39,089 nt of DNA from Pseudomonadota bacterium (GTDB lineage Bacteria > Pseudomonadota > Gammaproteobacteria > Xanthomonadales > Xanthomonadaceae), in contig JAEZCF010000172.1 in NCBI GenBank assembly GCA_023430045.1, positions 1 to 39,089 on the forward strand, given 5' to 3'. Below, piece by piece: positions 17,653 to 25,602 of the stretch. Position 1 is the stretch's first letter; each line of letters begins with the position of its first letter. The notes beneath the pieces are model-generated. The model saw nothing but the letters and a program-made list of their open reading frames with translations. It did not search any database and had not been told where the DNA came from. The position numbers and the translations under genes were made by a program.

Positions 17653-19017
17653 ATGTCCGACGCTCCGCTGATCCTGCCGCTGGACACGCCGATCGACCTG
17701 CTGGCGCTGCAGCAGGCCCACCCCGCGCGCTTTCCCTTGCTGATGGAGTCCACGGCATCGGGCACCGCGCAGGGACGCTGGAGTCTGCTGCTTGCGGCCG
17801 GCGACGCCTTCCTGCGCCTGGATGCCGACGGCGTGGTGCGCGATCACCACGGCGAGACGCATGCGATGGGTTTCCTCGATGCCCTGGACGTGGCATGGCA
17901 GGCCGAACGCCTTCCTGTCCCGCAGGATCGCGCGCTGCCGTTCCGGGGAGGCTGGGCGCTGTTGCTGGATTACGAAGTCGCCAGCCAGATCGAAACCGTG
18001 TTGCCGTACAAGGCACGCGATGACGGCCAGCCCACCGCGCTGGCATTGCGCTGCCCGGGCGCCGTGCTTCACGACCACCAGCGGCAATGCAGCTGGCTGG
18101 TGGCCGAGGCGGGACAGCCGGCCCTGCTGGCGGAACTGCAGGCGCTGCTGGCGCAGCCATTGGCCGACGCCGGCGAAGGATGGCAGCCGCCGCTGGCCGT
18201 GGACGAGGACGAACCACGGCGCTTCACCGATGGCGTGCGCCGGGTGATCGAATACCTGCGCGCGGGCGACGTATTCCAGGTCAACCTGTCGCGCCGCTGG
18301 CATGCACGCTTCGCTGATGACGTAAGCCCCCAGGCGTTGTACGCGCGGCTGCGGCGCGCCAATCCCGCGCCGTTTGCCGGCCTGTTCACCGGCCATGGCC
18401 GGCACGTGGTCAGCTCCTCGCCGGAACGCCTGGTTTCAGTGCATGCCGGCCATGCGCAGACGCGCCCGATCGCCGGCACGCGCCCGCGTTTCGAAGGCGA
18501 CGACGATGCCGCGCGTATCCAGGAACTGGTCGGCCATCCCAAGGAACGGGCCGAACACGTGATGCTGATCGACCTGGAACGCAACGATCTGGGCCGCATC
18601 TGCACGCCCGGCAGCGTGGTGGTGGACGAGCTCATGACGGTGGAAAGCTATGCCCACGTGCACCATATCGTCAGCAACGTCAGCGGCCAGCTGCGCGCGG
18701 AAGTGAGGCCGGGACAGGTGATCGCCGCGACGTTCCCTGGCGGGACCATCACCGGGTGCCCGAAGGTGCGCTGCATGCAGATCATCGGCGAGCTGGAGCA
18801 GGTGGCGCGCGGTGCCTACACCGGCGCGTTCGGCTGGTTGAACCGCGATGGCGACCTGGACCTGAACATCCTGATCCGCACCGCCGAAGTCAGTGGCAGC
18901 GAAGTCAGTTTCCGGACCGGTGCCGGCATCGTGGTGGATTCGGACCCGGACAGGGAACTGGACGAAACCCGCGCCAAGGCGCGCGGCCTGATGCGCGCGC
19001 TGGGCCAGCAGGGCTGA
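17653..19017 (+). CDS. pabB: chorismate-utilising enzyme, PabB-like (aminodeoxychorismate synthase component I)
   Basis: A 454-aa chorismate-binding enzyme. Motifs in order: SSSPERLVSV, PIAGTRPRFEG, KERAEHVMLIDLERNDLGRI, FPGGTITGCPKVRCMQII and FRTGAGIVVDSDP. Length and position (PabC slot before mltG) support component I of aminodeoxychorismate synthase for folate. However, residue 274 in the PIxGT motif is Ala; E. coli PabB has the nucleophilic Lys there (also residue 274), while anthranilate synthases have Ala. It may therefore work without a covalent intermediate, or make another product. No glutaminase (pabA) or lyase (pabC) is in the window. No clear Shine-Dalgarno before the ATG. Confidence 0.85.
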   Translation: MSDAPLILPLDTPIDLLALQQAHPARFPLLMESTASGTAQGRWSLLLAAGDAFLRLDADGVVRDHHGETHAMGFLDALDVAWQAERLPVPQDRALPFRGGWALLLDYEVASQIETVLPYKARDDGQPTALALRCPGAVLHDHQRQCSWLVAEAGQPALLAELQALLAQPLADAGEGWQPPLAVDEDEPRRFTDGVRRVIEYLRAGDVFQVNLSRRWHARFADDVSPQALYARLRRANPAPFAGLFTGHGRHVVSSSPERLVSVHAGHAQTRPIAGTRPRFEGDDDAARIQELVGHPKERAEHVMLIDLERNDLGRICTPGSVVVDELMTVESYAHVHHIVSNVSGQLRAEVRPGQVIAATFPGGTITGCPKVRCMQIIGELEQVARGAYTGAFGWLNRDGDLDLNILIRTAEVSGSEVSFRTGAGIVVDSDPDRELDETRAKARGLMRALGQQG

Positions 19018-19060
19018 CCGCGGCCCCATCGCGCCCAGGTGACCTGGCAGCTTCTGGTGG

Positions 19061-19081
19061 GTGACGACCGTTGGTCATCAC
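19061..19081. repeat. SMAG-like palindrome
   Basis: GTGACGACC-GTT-GGTCATCAC: 9-bp arms with one mismatch, between pabB and mltG. Same general layout as the repeat behind recR, with a central GTT/AAC loop. Confidence 0.5.
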
Positions 19082-19152
19082 ACCCTCCCGCAGGTCATGC
19101 CCACCCGGCTCGCGGTATCCTGCACCACTGATCCGGTCTTCGAGGGCAATTC

Positions 19153-20214
19153 ATGGCGGGAGCCAAGCGCGGGTGTCTGCTGGTGGTGACGGTGCTGGTG
19201 CTGCTGGCCGCGGTAGCGGTCGGCGTCGGCGCGTGGCTGTATTACCAGCAGGAACAGTTCGCCGACGCCCACCTGACGCCCAGCGAAGAAAGCATGGTGA
19301 TCAACAGTGGCGATGGCTTCACCACCGTGCTCGGAAAGCTGCGTACCGCGGGCGTGAATGAAGGCCGGGACGTGCAATGGCAGCTGCTGGCGCGGCAGCT
19401 CGACGCCGCCGGCAAGCTCAAGGTGGGCGAGTACGCGCTGGATGCTTCGCTGACCCCGCGCGAGCTGCTGCAGCGCATGCGCCAGGGCCGCGTGCTGCAG
19501 CACCGCGTCACCTTCGTGGAAGGCTGGAACATGCGCCAGCTGCGGGCCGCGCTCAAGCGCGCCGAGCCATTGGTCCATACCACCGGCACGCTCGATGATG
19601 CCGCGCTGATGCAGCGGCTGGGGTTCGCCGGCCAGCATCCCGAAGGCCGCTTCCTGCCGGAAACCTACATCTACCAGCGTGGCGACACCGACATCGACGT
19701 GCTCAAGCGCGCGCATGCGGCCATGGAAAAGGCGCTGGCCGACGCGTGGGAATCGCGTGCGGACGATCTGCCGGTGGATTCGCCCTACGAACTGCTGATC
19801 CTGGCCTCCATCATCGAAAAGGAAACCGCGCTGGCCAGCGAACGCCCGCAGATCGCTGGCGTGTTCGCGCGACGCCTGAAGATGGGCATGCGCCTGCAGA
19901 CCGACCCGACCGTGATCTACGGCATCGGCGCCGCATACGATGGCAACATCCGCAAGCGTGATCTCACTACCGATACGCCGTACAACACCTATACCCGCGC
20001 CGGCCTCACGCCGACGCCGATCGCCATGCCCAGCCGCGATGCGCTGATGGCCACCGCGCGCCCGGCCGCAGGCGACGCACTGTATTTCGTTGCCGTGGGC
20101 GACGGCAGCGGCGCCCATGTTTTCTCGGCCAGTTATGCAGAACACACCGCCGCCGTGGCGAAGTACCTGCAGCAGCTGCGCCGGCAACGCACCCAGGAGA
20201 CCCCGGCGCAATGA
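19153..20214 (+). CDS. mltG: endolytic murein transglycosylase MltG
   Basis: A 353-aa YceG/MltG protein that cleaves nascent peptidoglycan strands at the inner membrane. One N-terminal membrane helix (about 7-31) anchors the periplasmic domain. The catalytic Glu is Glu222 in ASIIEKET, with QTDPTVIYG and the end-region YFVAVGDGSGAHVFS also diagnostic. The stop overlaps the tmk start (ATGA). It occupies its usual place ahead of tmk-holB. Confidence 0.95.
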   Translation: MAGAKRGCLLVVTVLVLLAAVAVGVGAWLYYQQEQFADAHLTPSEESMVINSGDGFTTVLGKLRTAGVNEGRDVQWQLLARQLDAAGKLKVGEYALDASLTPRELLQRMRQGRVLQHRVTFVEGWNMRQLRAALKRAEPLVHTTGTLDDAALMQRLGFAGQHPEGRFLPETYIYQRGDTDIDVLKRAHAAMEKALADAWESRADDLPVDSPYELLILASIIEKETALASERPQIAGVFARRLKMGMRLQTDPTVIYGIGAAYDGNIRKRDLTTDTPYNTYTRAGLTPTPIAMPSRDALMATARPAAGDALYFVAVGDGSGAHVFSASYAEHTAAVAKYLQQLRRQRTQETPAQ

Positions 20215-20876
20215 GTTCCGCGCTTGAGCGCCATCCGCGTTTCGTCAGCCTTGAAGGCGGCGAGGGCGCTGGCAAGACCACCGCCATCAACGCCATCCAG
20301 GCCTGCCTGCAGGTGCATGGCCATGACGTGGTACTGACCCGCGAACCGGGCGGCACGCCGCTGGCCGAACGTATCCGCGCGCTGGTACTGAAGCCGGATG
20401 AGGAACTCGCCGCCGAGCCGCTCAGTGCCGAAGCCGAACTGCTGCTGGTGTTCGCCGCGCGCGCGCAGCATGTGCGGCAGGTGATCAGGCCAGCGCTGGA
20501 ACGCGGGGCCTACGTGCTCAGCGACCGCTTCACCGATTCCAGCTACGCCTACCAGGGCGGCGGCCGTGGGTTGGACGCGCAATGGATCGCAGAACTGGAA
20601 CAGCGCGCTGTCGGCCTGCTGCCCGGCCTTACATTGCTGCTGGACGTGGACGTGGAAACCGGGCGCGCACGCGCAAGCGGTCGCGACATGTTCCCGGACC
20701 GCATTGAACGCGAACAGGACGACTTCTTCCAGCGCGTGCGCGCGGTGTTCCGCGAGCGCGCTCGGCAGGAGCCGCAGCGCTTTGCGGTGGTGGACGCCAG
20801 CCAGGAACAGGCCGGCGTGGCCGCCGATGTCGTGGCGCGCGTCGAACAGTGGCTGCAGGCCGGGGAGGGCGCATGA
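20211..20876 (+). CDS. tmk: thymidylate kinase
   Basis: Phosphorylates dTMP to dTDP. The 221-aa protein has Walker A GGEGAGKT (16-23), the DR-F substrate motif SDRFTDSSYAYQGGGR and the LID-side SGRDMFPDRIE. Start and stop overlap neighbours by four bases each (ATGA), implying translational coupling in mltG-tmk-holB-pilZ. Confidence 0.97.
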   Translation: MSSALERHPRFVSLEGGEGAGKTTAINAIQACLQVHGHDVVLTREPGGTPLAERIRALVLKPDEELAAEPLSAEAELLLVFAARAQHVRQVIRPALERGAYVLSDRFTDSSYAYQGGGRGLDAQWIAELEQRAVGLLPGLTLLLDVDVETGRARASGRDMFPDRIEREQDDFFQRVRAVFRERARQEPQRFAVVDASQEQAGVAADVVARVEQWLQAGEGA

Positions 20877-21844
20877 GCACGAACGCGCCAGGCGGGTTTT
20901 CGCCGTGGCAGCAACGTGCCTATGACCAGACCGTAGCGGCGCTGGATGCCGGGCGCCTTGGCCACGGCCTGCTGATCTGTGGCCCGGCCGGGCTGGGCAA
21001 GCGCGAAGTGGCCGAAGCATTGGCCGCACACGTTCTGTCGCAGGGCAGCGCCGCCCAGGCCGAGCGCACGCGCCAGCTGATTTCCGCAGGGACCCATCCG
21101 GACCTGCAGCTCGTCAGCTTCATCCCCAACAAGAGCGGCGACAAACTGCGCACCGAGATCGTCATCGAGCAGGTGCGTGAGATCGGCCAGAAACTGTCGC
21201 TCACCCCGCAATACGGTGTGGCACAGGTGGTGATCGTCGATCCCGCTGATGCCATCAATCGCGCCGCCTGCAATGCACTGCTGAAGACGCTGGAAGAACC
21301 GCAGCCCGGCCGCTATCTGTGGCTGGTGAGCAGCGATCCGGCGCGGCTGCCGCAGACCGTGCGCAGCCGCTGCCAGCGGCTGGAATTCAAGCTGCCGCCA
21401 CGCGAAGAAGCGATGGCCTGGCTGCAGCGCCAGGGGCACGACGATGCCGACGCCGAAGAGGCGCTGGAGGCGGCGCGCGGGCACCCCGGCCTGGCCGACC
21501 AGTGGCTGCGTGCCGATGGTCTGGCGCTGCGCCGTGATGTCGCCAGGGACCTGGAGCAGTTGATCGCCGGCCGCACCGGCGCGGTGGCGCTGGCGCAGAA
21601 ATGGTGCGGCGACGCCGATGCGGCACTGCGGCTGCGCTTCGCGGCGGACCTGGCGCTGGCCCAGGCCAGCAGCGATGGCTTGACCGCGCCGGAGCGTTTG
21701 CACAAGCTTGCGGCCTGGTTCGACGCTGCCAACCGGACCCGCGATCTGCTGCGTACCACCGTGCGCGCGGACCTGGCCGTGGTGGAACTGCTGCTTGCCT
21801 GGAACCGGGTCAACGAACGGCCGCATCCAAGGGGAAATCGATGA
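20873..21844 (+). CDS. holB: DNA polymerase III delta' subunit
   Basis: Clamp-loader delta' subunit, 323 aa. A degenerate P-loop GPAGLGKRE (37-45), ALLKTLEEP and the SRC motif (VRSRCQRLEF) are seen. The cysteine cluster that binds zinc in E. coli delta' is missing; the segment reads LSQGSAAQAERTRQLISAG. The ATG at 20873 overlaps the tmk stop; a longer frame from 20849 was rejected. Partner of DnaX at the other end of the window. Confidence 0.95.
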   Translation: MSTNAPGGFSPWQQRAYDQTVAALDAGRLGHGLLICGPAGLGKREVAEALAAHVLSQGSAAQAERTRQLISAGTHPDLQLVSFIPNKSGDKLRTEIVIEQVREIGQKLSLTPQYGVAQVVIVDPADAINRAACNALLKTLEEPQPGRYLWLVSSDPARLPQTVRSRCQRLEFKLPPREEAMAWLQRQGHDDADAEEALEAARGHPGLADQWLRADGLALRRDVARDLEQLIAGRTGAVALAQKWCGDADAALRLRFAADLALAQASSDGLTAPERLHKLAAWFDAANRTRDLLRTTVRADLAVVELLLAWNRVNERPHPRGNR

Positions 21845-22194
21845 GTGCCACCAACGCCCGACAGGGCATCCTGTCCCTTGCCGTGAAGGACAAGGCCGCG
21901 CTATACAGCGCCTACATGCCGTTCGTTAAAAACGGCGGGCTGTTCGTGCCGACACCCAAACGCTACTTTCTGGGCGACGAAGTCTTCCTGCTGCTGACGC
22001 TTCCCGATTCCAGCGAGCGCCTGCCAGTGGCCGCCAAGGTCATCTGGGTGACGCCTGCCGGCGCACAGGGCAACCGTCCGGCAGGCATCGGCGTGCAGCT
22101 GGCCGACGGGCAGGAAGGCGAGACCGTGCGGCACCGGATCGAGACGCTGCTGGCGGGGCTGACAGGCTCGGAAAAGCCGACCAGCACGATGTGA
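21841..22194 (+). CDS. pilZ: PilZ-domain protein, type IV pilus PilZ
   Basis: A 117-aa single-domain PilZ protein needed for type IV pilus biogenesis in relatives. The sequence QGILSLAVKDKAALYSAYMP and GGLFVPTPKRYFLGDEVFL matches the PilZ orthologues of Xanthomonas and Pseudomonas, which lack the RxxxR c-di-GMP motif; that motif is absent here too. ATGA overlap with holB. pilT at the end of the window belongs to the same pilus machine. Confidence 0.94.
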   Translation: MSATNARQGILSLAVKDKAALYSAYMPFVKNGGLFVPTPKRYFLGDEVFLLLTLPDSSERLPVAAKVIWVTPAGAQGNRPAGIGVQLADGQEGETVRHRIETLLAGLTGSEKPTSTM

Positions 22195-22213
22195 AAGCGG
22201 CTTCTGAAAAGTG

Positions 22214-22241
22214 TTGACGCTCCCGGAAAAATTCCTATAAT
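22214..22241 (+). promoter_or_regulatory. near-consensus promoter for tRNA-Val
   Basis: TTGACG (22214-22219), a 16-nt spacer and a perfect TATAAT (22236-22241), followed by the GC-rich discriminator GAGCGG typical of stringently controlled stable-RNA promoters. Predicted start near 22248, about 12 bases before the tRNA. Confidence 0.85.
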
Positions 22242-22259
22242 GAGCGGCTCAGCAGCATC

Positions 22260-22334
22260 GGGCGGTTAGCTCAGCGGTAGAGCATTGCCTTCACACGGCA
22301 AGGGTCACAAGTTCGAACCTTGTACCGCCCACCA
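22260..22334 (+). tRNA. tRNA-Val(CAC)
   Basis: The acceptor arms GGGCGGT and ACCGCCC pair fully; discriminator A and CCA (22332-22334) are encoded. The anticodon stem TTGCC/GGCAA encloses TTCACAC, anticodon CAC for GUG. T arm ACAAG-TTCGAAC-CTTGT. Total 75 nt. It marks the boundary between the conserved cluster and the more variable region. Confidence 0.96.
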
Positions 22335-22344
22335 TGAATACGTT

Positions 22345-22374
22345 AAAAGAGCCCCGGGAAACCGGGGCTCTTTT
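22345..22374. terminator. strong terminator after tRNA-Val
   Basis: AAAAGAGCCCCGG (22345-22357) and CCGGGGCTCTTTT (22362-22374) form a 13-bp stem with a GAAA tetraloop and flanking A and T runs. It serves the tRNA and, in reverse, the convergent metalloprotease gene ending at 22378. Confidence 0.9.
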
Positions 22375-22377
22375 GTT

Positions 22378-23913
22378 TCATGCATCACATCGCACGCCGA
22401 CCGTATCGAACGCGGCGATGACATCCCGGGAATCCAGCCCCAGGTCGCGGGCGGCCGAGATCACGCCGCAGGCGCCGGCGTTGAATGTGCTACGGGGCGT
22501 CCAGTAATCGCGATTGGCAACGGCGAAGGCCAGGAATGCTTTACGCGTGTTCCAGCCCACACGGGTGGCGAGCAGATGAAAGGCCCGGTTGTAGACGCCG
22601 GACGAAAAGTGATTGTCCAGCCCTGAACGGAAATCCCGGGCATGGTCGATGGATCGACCGTCGCGGGTGGGGTTGGCCATGTAACGCAACGCGCCTGGAC
22701 TTTTGAAAATGTCTGCGCCAACGAGGAAATCGTTGCGTCCGGTGTTGAAGAATTCCGCTGCCTCGCCTGCGATATCCGAGAAGGCTTCGTTCATGCCTCC
22801 CGACTGCTCTGTGTTGTAGATCAGGCCTGAGTTCTGCTCGGTGAAGCCATGTGATACCTCATGAGCCATGACGTCTGCCGAAACCAGCGGATAGTATTTC
22901 GTGCGCCCATCACCAAATGACATCACCCGGCCATTCCACGCCGCATTTTCATACCCGTTTCCATAATGCACCTGCAGTTTCAGTGGAAAGGTAAGGGGAG
23001 CGGCATCGAGCCATTGCTTGTACATGTCGAAGATGACGCCGCCGAAATGATGGGCGTCGTTCAAGGGGGAGTACGCGCCATTGATCGCCTTGCTCGTGTT
23101 CTGCGGACAGACGAACGAATGCGGACGCGCTGGCGGTATGTATCGATGGTTCATGTTGTAGGTCAGCACGTTCTCGTTCTGCAGCGAGCATAGGACGCCT
23201 TCGCGCAGTACTGACAGGAAGGGCGCGTCTACTCCATAGGCAATCTGACCTGTCTTCTCGTTGCCCCCTGGACCGGTGCCCTCTCTGGCGGTCGCCAGCC
23301 CCTCCCATCGTTCCAGTACCGCGCCGCTGAGTGCATCCACGATGGTGAGCGGACGGCTCGGTAGTTGATCGCCTCCGTCGACGAAGAAATCAATGAACCA
23401 CGCGAGCCGCGCGGTACCGTCACGATCAAGATGGATGGTCAGCTCCCGGTGCTCGTTCTGTACCCGTGCGTCGCCGGCAAGCGGCGCGGGAAGCGCGGCG
23501 ATGGCGATGGCGGCTGCCTGCCCGGCGGTCACCCGCCGCTTCATGTCTGGAAGGTCGGCCTGCAATGATCTGATGGCGGTACCGGAGAGGTGCCGCAGGG
23601 ATCCGTCGGGTTCGGCGATGACGATGATGTGCTCGCCGAACACGGGCACGCCGTGGTGGAGTTGCTGCATTCGTCTATGCCGCCTGCCGTCGGGACGGGT
23701 GCGTGCGGTGAGCACCCGCAGGGACGCCGCTGACTCCAGGCCCATCATCGCCATGAGCGACGTTTCATCGGTAGCCAGTGGCTGTGTGGTGGACCGTAGG
23801 GCCACCTCCGGGGTCGTCAGCGGAATACGTTGCGCTGCGGAGGACGGCAGCGCGATGAACGCGGTGATGGAGAGAGCGAGGGAAATTATCGCACGGGTGC
23901 ATGACGTCGCCAT
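22378..23913 (-). CDS. secreted M4 (thermolysin/elastase-like) metalloprotease
   Basis: A 511-aa preproprotease. The ATG at 23913 gives a signal peptide (MATSCTRAIISLALSITAFI, cleavage near SSAA); the frame runs 32 codons further upstream without a signal-like start. Residues up to about 220 form the FTP/PepSY-type propeptide, followed by the M4 catalytic domain: HEVSH with His351, Glu352 and His355, third zinc ligand Glu376 (GGMNEAFSD) and catalytic His in DNHFSSGVYNRAF. The loop between His355 and Glu376 is one residue longer than in thermolysin or LasB. No C-terminal secretion or binding domain is seen. Base composition looks less GC-rich than the fab cluster. Confidence 0.93.
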   Translation of the reverse strand: MATSCTRAIISLALSITAFIALPSSAAQRIPLTTPEVALRSTTQPLATDETSLMAMMGLESAASLRVLTARTRPDGRRHRRMQQLHHGVPVFGEHIIVIAEPDGSLRHLSGTAIRSLQADLPDMKRRVTAGQAAAIAIAALPAPLAGDARVQNEHRELTIHLDRDGTARLAWFIDFFVDGGDQLPSRPLTIVDALSGAVLERWEGLATAREGTGPGGNEKTGQIAYGVDAPFLSVLREGVLCSLQNENVLTYNMNHRYIPPARPHSFVCPQNTSKAINGAYSPLNDAHHFGGVIFDMYKQWLDAAPLTFPLKLQVHYGNGYENAAWNGRVMSFGDGRTKYYPLVSADVMAHEVSHGFTEQNSGLIYNTEQSGGMNEAFSDIAGEAAEFFNTGRNDFLVGADIFKSPGALRYMANPTRDGRSIDHARDFRSGLDNHFSSGVYNRAFHLLATRVGWNTRKAFLAFAVANRDYWTPRSTFNAGACGVISAARDLGLDSRDVIAAFDTVGVRCDA

Positions 23914-24268
23914 TGCAAGGACTCCATTCGGGAAGGGCGTCGGCAAGCGGCAGGTGAGGCCTGCTGGGGCTGCATCTGCAACATCCGACGAGCGGAGCAT
24001 TACGAACATGCGGGTTGCCTGCCATCGGTCAGAAAGCGGCGATGCGGCGCGCTGACGCTCTACATTCCCCGGCGCAGCAGGCTGTACGGAGGTGACGTCA
24101 GAAATGCTGTGGGGACGCGATCAGATGTTTTCTGACATCAGCATCAGCCGACAGCGTGTGGTGTTGAGACGTGGCGCGGGCGTCTGCGGCATCCCTGCTT
24201 CGCATACTGCTGCAACCGGCGACGGTGGCGCGGCATCAAATGTGTTGGACTTTCCTGGAGCCAGCATC
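23914..24268. other. 355-base divergent gap between protease genes
   Basis: No gene or known RNA recognised. It must hold the promoters of both proteases, but no convincing -35/-10 pair was found. GTCAGAAA (24097-24104) and TTTCTGAC (24129-24136) form an exact 8-bp inverted repeat 24 bases apart, and GATGT/ACATC lies within it; this could be an operator. Confidence 0.4.
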
Positions 24269-25255
24269 ATGAATATCGAGACGCCAATACGTACCACCGA
24301 TCTGTCGAAAAGCCCGGTGGCCCGCAATGGTGTGCGACGCTCCTCTCCACCGGGACGATTCTGGTGGTGCTGGATCGGCCGGCTGGCCATGGCGACATGC
24401 CTTCCTCAGCTCGCGACCGCAGCTCCAGGGCCTGAGAGGGCGTGCTCACGGAGCGCGGCTGCCGGCGAGCTCCTAATCGATGTTCCGTTCGAGGTTGTCG
24501 ACGGGCGAATCTATGTGGACGTGCGGGTCAACGATGCGGGTAGCTTCCGCTTCGCAGTGGATTCGGGCGCAAGCGGGATGGCACGTGCCGACGTCCGCCT
24601 GGTGCGGGCGTTGAACCTCCCTGCGGGTGACGCCGCGTCAAACTTCGATGGCGTCCGGACTGCGGATGAGGCTACCGTTCGCTTCGACGCGCTGGCGCTG
24701 GGAAAAGTACGGCGCGAAGGCATCATTGCCATCAGCCGGAATTACAACGCACGCCAGACCGAAGCGGCGGCGTTCGATGGCATCCTGGCACGCGACTTCT
24801 TCAGCGATGGCCTGCTTGCGATCGACTTCCCACAACGGCGTCTGCGTTTTCGTCGGGACCACGCGTTGCTGGCCAGCGATCCAGACACGATGCCGTATAC
24901 GCGCGCGTTCCGTATTCCCGTGAGCATTGGTGCGGTCACCACCCAGGCGCAGATGGACACAGGGGCGAATGTCACTTTGGTGTTGCCCACTGCGATCTAC
25001 CAGCGGGTTTCCAGCAGATCCGTCAACGCGGATGGCAGTTTGACCCTCAGCCACGGCGAGGTTGATGGGGGGCGCACATGGCTTGATGGGACGCTGCGGG
25101 TCGGGGAGGTAGCGTTACGCAACATCGAAGCTCGGGTGTCGAAGCGCTACCCGGAAACTTTGGTTGGTGCGCACGCGCTTCAGGATACGACCGTGTTCAT
25201 TGACCAGCGCACGAAACGGGTGGCGGTCTGTCCCGGCCCTCATCAGGGTGGCTGA
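24269..25255 (+). CDS. retropepsin-like aspartic protease with two active-site motifs
   Basis: A 328-aa predicted exported aspartic protease. Two catalytic motifs occur in one chain: FAVDSGASGM (Asp98) and QMDTGANVTLVLP (Asp230), each followed by a hydrophobic stretch as in pepsin/retropepsin lobes, so the protein may form a pseudo-dimer by itself. The hydrophobic segment at about 31-52 (FWWCWIGRLAMATCLPQLAT) suggests a signal peptide behind a long, basic N-terminal extension. Start at 24269 chosen for GGAG upstream; an earlier in-frame start at 24092 is possible. Divergent from the M4 protease. Substrate unknown. Confidence 0.75.
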   Translation: MNIETPIRTTDLSKSPVARNGVRRSSPPGRFWWCWIGRLAMATCLPQLATAAPGPERACSRSAAAGELLIDVPFEVVDGRIYVDVRVNDAGSFRFAVDSGASGMARADVRLVRALNLPAGDAASNFDGVRTADEATVRFDALALGKVRREGIIAISRNYNARQTEAAAFDGILARDFFSDGLLAIDFPQRRLRFRRDHALLASDPDTMPYTRAFRIPVSIGAVTTQAQMDTGANVTLVLPTAIYQRVSSRSVNADGSLTLSHGEVDGGRTWLDGTLRVGEVALRNIEARVSKRYPETLVGAHALQDTTVFIDQRTKRVAVCPGPHQGG

Positions 25256-25267
25256 TGAATCCGGGAC
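25230..25267 (+). terminator. hairpin across the aspartic protease stop codon
   Basis: Outer arms GTCCCGG (25230-25236) and CCGGGAC (25261-25267), inner arms TCATCAG (25240-25246) and CTGATGA (25252-25258), loop GGTGG. The TGA stop is inside the inner arm. No U-run follows, so it may be an RNA-stability or Rho-dependent end structure. Confidence 0.4.
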
Positions 25268-25602
25268 AGCTGCATTGGCGCCATGCGGGCCAACGTGGTC
25301 GCATGGGCAATGCGTTCATGGGCGGCAGGAACCTGCTGGAGCGGTGCATGGGCCAGGGCGGTCGCTGACTACGTGACCGCCCGTAGACTTGAGTCCGTGC
25401 TCGAATCAGCCAGCTTCCCGTCTGCTTTCGGCGGATCGAACCAGCAAGCGTTTCCATTCCATGCGCTGGAACAGCAGCGATGTCCTGCTTGCGATCGGCT
25501 TCCCACGACGGCCCACGCACCACCTGCGTCATATCGTCGCATCGGCGGATTGTGGAAGGGCTGAATGCGTCCCGGAGCACACCCTGCCGTTAGAATCGTG
25601 GT
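25256..25602. other. 347-base gap with a duplicated protease-gene fragment
   Basis: No convincing gene. A 37-base stretch (25476-25512) matches 24803-24839 inside the aspartic protease gene at 34 of 37 positions, including the GCCTGCTTGCGATCG core region. A 7-bp inverted repeat GGCGGTC/GACCGCC lies at 25357-25381. Open frames of 90-130 codons on both strands have no family features and no ribosome binding site. Confidence 0.5.
25591..25596 (+). promoter_or_regulatory. -10 element for the DUF2946 gene
   Basis: TAGAAT six bases before the GTG start; a start of transcription at the GTG itself (25603) is predicted, i.e. a leaderless message. No clear -35 at 16-18 bases upstream and no Shine-Dalgarno before the GTG. 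Confidence 0.4.

Noticed and set aside
22260..24268. Attachment site for a genomic island at tRNA-Val
   Set aside because: No second copy of the tRNA 3' end and no integrase were found in the window.
25283..25564. 93-codon plus frame in the gap after the aspartic protease
   Set aside because: No ribosome binding site and no family features; crosses the duplicated fragment, so it is likely chance.
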